64,000 nucleotides of DNA, taken from assembly GCA_947037115.1 (NCBI GenBank), contig CAMQTN010000007.1, forward strand, positions 1 to 64,000. The letters are read 5' to 3'. Positions 60,081-64,000 of this stretch are shown piece after piece (position 1 is the stretch's first letter; every line of letters begins with the position of its first letter). The translations under genes were made by a program, and so were the position numbers. The notes under the pieces are model-generated. The model saw nothing but the letters and a program-made list of their open reading frames with translations. It had not been told where the DNA came from and ran no database searches. The DNA comes from an uncultured Lachnospiraceae bacterium (lineage in GTDB: Bacteria > Bacillota > Clostridia > Lachnospirales > Lachnospiraceae).

Positions 60081-61445
60081 ATGGAATTACAGGGAAAGAA
60101 AGTCCTGGTGGTCGGTACGGGTATCAGCGGGATCGGGGCTGTGGAAGCTCTGCATCATGTGGGAGCGGTTCCCATTTTGTTTGACGAAAATGAAAAGCTT
60201 CGTATGGAGGATGTGCGGGCGAAGCTGAGGCAGGGCGTTCAGGCGCAGATTGTGATCGGAAGTCTGGATGAGGAGATAAAAAAGGATGTGGATCTGGTGG
60301 TGTTAAGTCCCGGTGTGCCCACGGATACGGAATTTGCAGAGGCGTTCCGAAAAAGGGGTGTAAAGATCTGGGGAGAGATCGAGCTGGCCTATGAGATAGG
60401 GAAAGGTTTGGTGATCGGCATTACGGGGACAAACGGAAAGACCACGACCACTTCTTTGGTGGGAGCGATTATGGCGGCCTACTGCAGGGATGTGGATGTG
60501 GTAGGGAATATCGGAAATCCCTATACACTGACAGCGCTGGATTCCACGGAGGAGACGGTGACGGTGGCGGAGATCAGCAGTTTCCAGCTGGAGACGGTGG
60601 ATCAGTTTAAGCCGAAGGTTTCCGCAATTCTGAATATCACGCCGGATCATTTAAACCGTCATCACACCATGGAGAATTATGCGGCGGCGAAGGAAGCCAT
60701 CTGCAGGAACCAGACAAAAGAAGAAACCTGTGTATTAAATTATGAAAACAGTTATACGAGAGCGTTCGGGGAGCGGTGCCCCGCGCGGGTGGTGTGGTTT
60801 TCCTCGGAGAGGAAGCTTACGGACGGGTTTTATCTTGAAGGGGAGGAAATCTTTCGGGCGAAGAGCGGTGTGAGCGAAAGGCTCATGAACATACATGATA
60901 TGAAACTGGTCGGCGTCTGTAATGTGGAGAATGTAATGGCGGCCATGGCGGTTACAACAGCCTGCGGTGTGCCCATGGAGGAAATTCTGTCAGTGGTCAG
61001 AGGATTTCAGCCAGTGGAGCACAGGATTGAATTTGTGGCGACAAAGCGCGGAGTAGACTATTACAATGATTCCAAGGGAACCAATCCCGACGCAGCCATT
61101 CAGGGAATCCGCGCCATGGACCGGCCCACGGTGCTGATCGGGGGCGGTTACGACAAGCAGAGCGAGTATGACGAGTGGATTGAGGCTTTCGATGGCAAAG
61201 TCAAGTGCCTGGTGCTGATTGGACAGACAAGGGAAAAGATTGCGGCGTGTGCGAGAAAACACGGCCTGAAAAATATTGTATTGGCAGATACTTTCGAGGA
61301 GGCATTCAGGGTCTGTGTGGAGCAGGCTGCTTTTGGGGATGCGGTTTTATTGTCACCGGCCTGCGCAAGCTGGGGCATGTTCCCGAACTATGAGGCCAGA
61401 GGGCAGATATTTAAGGAAATGGTCAATCAGATGGAGGATAACTGA
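60081..61445 (+). CDS. murD: UDP-MurNAc-L-alanine:D-glutamate ligase MurD
   Basis: Cytoplasmic Mur ligase of 454 residues. N-terminal GTGISGIGAVEAL, ATPase GITGTNGKTTTTSLVG, NITPDHLNRH, and C-terminal YYNDSKGTNPDA...LIGGGYDK and LLSPACASWGMFPNYEARG. The track ORF at 59904 starts in mraY; ATG 60081 with GGGAGGAA is the right start. Confidence 0.97.
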   Translation: MELQGKKVLVVGTGISGIGAVEALHHVGAVPILFDENEKLRMEDVRAKLRQGVQAQIVIGSLDEEIKKDVDLVVLSPGVPTDTEFAEAFRKRGVKIWGEIELAYEIGKGLVIGITGTNGKTTTTSLVGAIMAAYCRDVDVVGNIGNPYTLTALDSTEETVTVAEISSFQLETVDQFKPKVSAILNITPDHLNRHHTMENYAAAKEAICRNQTKEETCVLNYENSYTRAFGERCPARVVWFSSERKLTDGFYLEGEEIFRAKSGVSERLMNIHDMKLVGVCNVENVMAAMAVTTACGVPMEEILSVVRGFQPVEHRIEFVATKRGVDYYNDSKGTNPDAAIQGIRAMDRPTVLIGGGYDKQSEYDEWIEAFDGKVKCLVLIGQTREKIAACARKHGLKNIVLADTFEEAFRVCVEQAAFGDAVLLSPACASWGMFPNYEARGQIFKEMVNQMEDN

Positions 61446-61448
61446 TCA

Positions 61449-62615
61449 GTGGCACAGAGAAATGCTTCCCGTAGAGGGCAAAAAAAAGGCGAGAGCTTCA
61501 TGGACTACAGTCTGTTGTTCATTGTGCTGTTTCTCGTGGGATTCGGCATGGTTATGGTGTTTTCCTCAAGTTCCTACGAGGCCAACTTAAAACTTGGGGA
61601 TTCCACCAGATACTTAAGGCAGCAGCTTTTCGCGTCCATTCTGGGACTTGTGGCCATGATGGTGGTGGCGAACATACCCTTTCATTTTTGGGAAAGGTTT
61701 GCAGTGCCGGCCTATATCGGTTCGGTGGTGCTGATTCTTTTAATCATTCCTTTCGGGTACAGTTCCGGCGGCGCTACGCGCTGGCTTTACATAGGACCCA
61801 TCTCCCTGCAGGTGGCGGAGGTGGCAAAGCTTGGTATGATTTTGTTCCTGTCCAGCCTGATCTGTACGCTGGGAAAGGGCATACGGACAAATAAGGGGTT
61901 TATGCTCGTTCTGCTTTCTCCTGCGCCGGTAGCCCTTATGCTGTGGCAGATTACCAATAACCTGAGCTCTGCGATTATTGTCATGGCGATTGCCGTGCTG
62001 ATGCTGTTTGTGTCCTGCCCGGACTATAAGCGGTTTTTTCTGCTGGGGCTTATCGTGCTGGCCGTGGCGGCTGTGGTGATCTTTTATGTGGTGCAGACGG
62101 CACAGGCCCACGTGGACGATCTGAATTTCCGGGGCGCCCGTATACTGGCCTGGCTGGATCCGGAGGCTTATTCCGACGACACGGGATTCCAGACCATACA
62201 GGCGCTCTACGCCATAGGAAGCGGAGGCGTGCTGGGGAAGGGGCTCGGGCAGAGCATGCAGAAGAGAGGGTTTCTGCCGGAGGCGCAGAACGATATGATT
62301 TTTTCCATTATCTGTGAAGAGCTGGGGCTTTTTGGCGGGATCGCCGTCATCGTCATGTTTTTGCTGTTAATCTGGCGGCTGATGATTATAGCCAACAATG
62401 CGCCGGATCTCTACGGTGCGCTTCTGGTGGTGGGAGTGATGGGACATATTGCCGTGCAGGTGATCCTGAATATTGCCGTGGTAACCAACACGATCCCAAA
62501 CACTGGTATCTCGCTTCCTTTTATCAGTTACGGAGGCTCGTCAGTCATGTTCCTTCTGATAGAAATAGGACTGACTTTGAGTGTAGCCAAGGGCATCCAC
62601 CTAAAAGATTTATGA
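61449..62615 (+). CDS. ftsW: FtsW/SpoVE family glycosyltransferase
   Basis: SEDS-family membrane protein of 388 residues with ten helices, peptidoglycan polymerase partner of the class B PBP. GYSSGGATRWLYIGPISLQ and the last part NTGISLPFISYGGSSVMFLL are typical. Start is GTG three bases after murD, with GGAGGA upstream. SpoVE cannot be excluded, since both have similar sequence and context. Confidence 0.93.
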   Translation: MAQRNASRRGQKKGESFMDYSLLFIVLFLVGFGMVMVFSSSSYEANLKLGDSTRYLRQQLFASILGLVAMMVVANIPFHFWERFAVPAYIGSVVLILLIIPFGYSSGGATRWLYIGPISLQVAEVAKLGMILFLSSLICTLGKGIRTNKGFMLVLLSPAPVALMLWQITNNLSSAIIVMAIAVLMLFVSCPDYKRFFLLGLIVLAVAAVVIFYVVQTAQAHVDDLNFRGARILAWLDPEAYSDDTGFQTIQALYAIGSGGVLGKGLGQSMQKRGFLPEAQNDMIFSIICEELGLFGGIAVIVMFLLLIWRLMIIANNAPDLYGALLVVGVMGHIAVQVILNIAVVTNTIPNTGISLPFISYGGSSVMFLLIEIGLTLSVAKGIHLKDL

Positions 62616-62686
62616 GGACAAGATAATTTTTGGTCGAAAATCCATATAGATAGAATAGGTCATAATTTGAGATTTGAGGTAAATTT

Positions 62687-63937
62687 ATGGACGCTGTTCG
62701 TATCTATGGTGGAAAAAGTCTTTCGGGACGGACGAAGATACAAGGTTCCAAGAATGCTTCGCTGCCCATTCTGGCGGCGACTCTGTTGATAGACGGTACC
62801 TGCGAGATAGAAAACTGCCCGGACATCGCGGATGTATTTCACATGCTGCGGCTTCTGGAGAGTCTGGGCTGTCAGGTAACCAGAGAGAAGGAGCTCATCC
62901 GTGTGGATACGGGTGGGGTGGCTGAATGTGACATGCCGGCCGATTCCGTGGGAGTTATGCGTTCCTCCATCATGCTTCTGGGTGCGCTGCTTGCGAGAAT
63001 GGGCGAAGTGTCCATGGAGTATCCGGGCGGCTGTGTGATCGGAAAACGCCCCATCGACCAGCATCTGTGCGCACTGCGGCGCATGGGTGTGGAGATTGCC
63101 GAGGGGCGGGAGGAGTTTCAGGCCAGAGCAGGAAAGCTGCACGGCGCGGTGCATGAACTTCCTTTTGTCAGCGTGGGTGTGACGGAAAATCTGATTCTGG
63201 CGGCGGTTCTGGCGGAGGGGGAGACTATCATCCATCCGGCGGCCAGAGAGCCGGAGATACAGGCCCTGTGTGAATTTCTGGTAAAGGCCGGAGGCCGGAT
63301 CCAGGGTGCAGGGACGGACCGTCTGGTTATTGAGGGCGTAGAAAAGCTCCATCCTGTGCGCTTTCGTGTACCGGCGGACAGGATTGTTGCGGGCACTTAC
63401 CTGACTGCCTGTCTGTGTGCGGGCGGCAATGTCTTTTTGGAGGATGCGCCCTGTGAGCAGATGCAGAGTGTGCTTGCCTGCGCAAAGGGATTGGGGGCGG
63501 GGCTTACGGTATGGCCCGACGGCCTGTTTGTGGAAGGCAGGGCCTGTAACAGGCTGGAGGAAGATCTGGTAACGGAGGTCTATCCGGGATTCCCGACGGA
63601 TTTACAGTCCCTTTTTATGGTGGCGATGGCACTGTCGGGACAGGAAGGCCGGATTCGGGAGACTGTCTTTGAAAACCGGTTCCGGATTGTGCCGGAGCTT
63701 GTAAAGATGGGAGCGGATATCAGAGTCGAGGGAAACAGGGCCTGTATCCGGGGTGACAGACCGCTTCACAATACCATTGTGGAGGCGCAGGAGCTTCGGG
63801 GCGGAGCAGCGTTAGTGGTGGCGGCCCTTGCGGCGGAAGGCACCGGCATTGTGACAAACCGCCATTATATAGACCGGGGATATGAGGATATTACGCTGAG
63901 CCTGCGTGAATTGGGCGCGGATATCGAGCTGGCTTAA
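62687..63937 (+). CDS. murA: UDP-GlcNAc 1-carboxyvinyltransferase MurA
   Basis: First committed enzyme of peptidoglycan synthesis, 416 residues with two inside-out barrels. GSKNASLPILAA near the start, active-site Cys116 in PGGCVIGKRP (so fosfomycin-sensitive by family knowledge), and PGFPTDLQSLFMVA, REGD-type end (HNTIVEAQELRGGAALVVAAL). RBS GAGG. It follows ftsW by 71 bases. Another murA copy elsewhere is possible in Firmicutes. Confidence 0.95.
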   Translation: MDAVRIYGGKSLSGRTKIQGSKNASLPILAATLLIDGTCEIENCPDIADVFHMLRLLESLGCQVTREKELIRVDTGGVAECDMPADSVGVMRSSIMLLGALLARMGEVSMEYPGGCVIGKRPIDQHLCALRRMGVEIAEGREEFQARAGKLHGAVHELPFVSVGVTENLILAAVLAEGETIIHPAAREPEIQALCEFLVKAGGRIQGAGTDRLVIEGVEKLHPVRFRVPADRIVAGTYLTACLCAGGNVFLEDAPCEQMQSVLACAKGLGAGLTVWPDGLFVEGRACNRLEEDLVTEVYPGFPTDLQSLFMVAMALSGQEGRIRETVFENRFRIVPELVKMGADIRVEGNRACIRGDRPLHNTIVEAQELRGGAALVVAALAAEGTGIVTNRHYIDRGYEDITLSLRELGADIELA

Positions 63938-63980
63938 AAAGCGTGCGCGCAGCTGGCGTATTAGAGGATGAGGTTTGCGG

Positions 63981-64000
63981 ATGGGAAACAAAAAAACCGT
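63981..64000 (+). CDS. start of next gene, cut by window edge
   Basis: ATG with GAGGATGAGG upstream begins MGNKKT and runs off the end. Its place after murA suggests a division protein such as FtsQ/DivIB, but six residues cannot identify it. Confidence 0.45.

Noticed and set aside
61205-61590. Plus-strand ORFs of 62 and 104 residues across murD-ftsW
   Set aside because: Out-of-frame shadows of murD and ftsW without RBS.

Overview
The window looks like one end of a draft-assembly contig from a spore-forming, diderm-free Clostridia bacterium, most probably a Lachnospiraceae. Supporting signs are a SCIFF (ranthipeptide) precursor with its radical SAM maturase upstream of a fused secDF, a Clostridia-style division/cell-wall (dcw) cluster that includes a SpoVD-like transpeptidase, a PASTA-type PrkC kinase, strong purine-rich ribosome binding sites and moderate GC. 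Bases 1-45 are not genomic: they are Illumina/Nextera library adapter.

Layout. (1) 0.1-10.4 kb is a sugar-utilisation locus: a LacI-type repressor, an RbsA/RbsC/RbsB-like ABC importer, a GH3 beta-glycosidase, a GH32 beta-fructosidase and a PfkB fructokinase. The enzymes have no signal peptides, so import followed by cytoplasmic hydrolysis and phosphorylation is likely. Three copies of a GATAAAAC-containing box lie at the repressor promoter and on both sides of the transporter promoter. (2) 10.4-35.7 kb is a housekeeping block: hisS, aspS, an SseB-like protein, a HAD phosphatase, a convergent CorC/HlyC-type protein, a small membrane protein, the SCIFF pair, secDF, recJ, murE, priA, def, fmt, a YugP-like protease, rsmB, rlmN, a PP2C phosphatase, prkC and rsgA. 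(3) 35.8-50.5 kb is an accessory island inserted between rsgA and ychF. It holds an orphan anti-sigma-like membrane protein, a BlaI-type repressor with an M56 sensor protease whose outer domain is not a penicillin-binding domain, DUF4097-like exported proteins, a set of small immunity-like proteins, a two-component system with an ABC-2 exporter, one intact and one decayed toxin-antitoxin locus, and remnants of an FtsX-type permease, an ABC ATPase P-loop, an aldo/keto reductase and an integrase. (4) 50.5-64 kb returns to core genes: ychF, lgt and the dcw cluster mraZ-rsmH-ftsL-PBP-spoVD-mraY-murD-ftsW-murA, ending in a gene cut by the window edge.

How it fits together. The core blocks are mostly polycistronic with ATGA start/stop overlaps (ABC genes, scfB-secDF, murE-priA, PP2C-prkC). 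MurE sits next to priA rather than in the dcw cluster, and no murF or murG is seen. The most interesting new material is in the island: the BlaI/M56 system has a promoter with paired operator boxes, a leader carrying several hairpins, a non-PBP sensor domain and an adjacent lipoprotein, which together suggest an envelope-sensing circuit for a signal other than beta-lactams. Several intergenic RNA-like structures (before recJ, before spoVD, before mraY and between the SCIFF peptide and its maturase) are also worth testing. No tRNA, rRNA or CRISPR array was seen. All functional calls come from reading the sequence; no database search was run.
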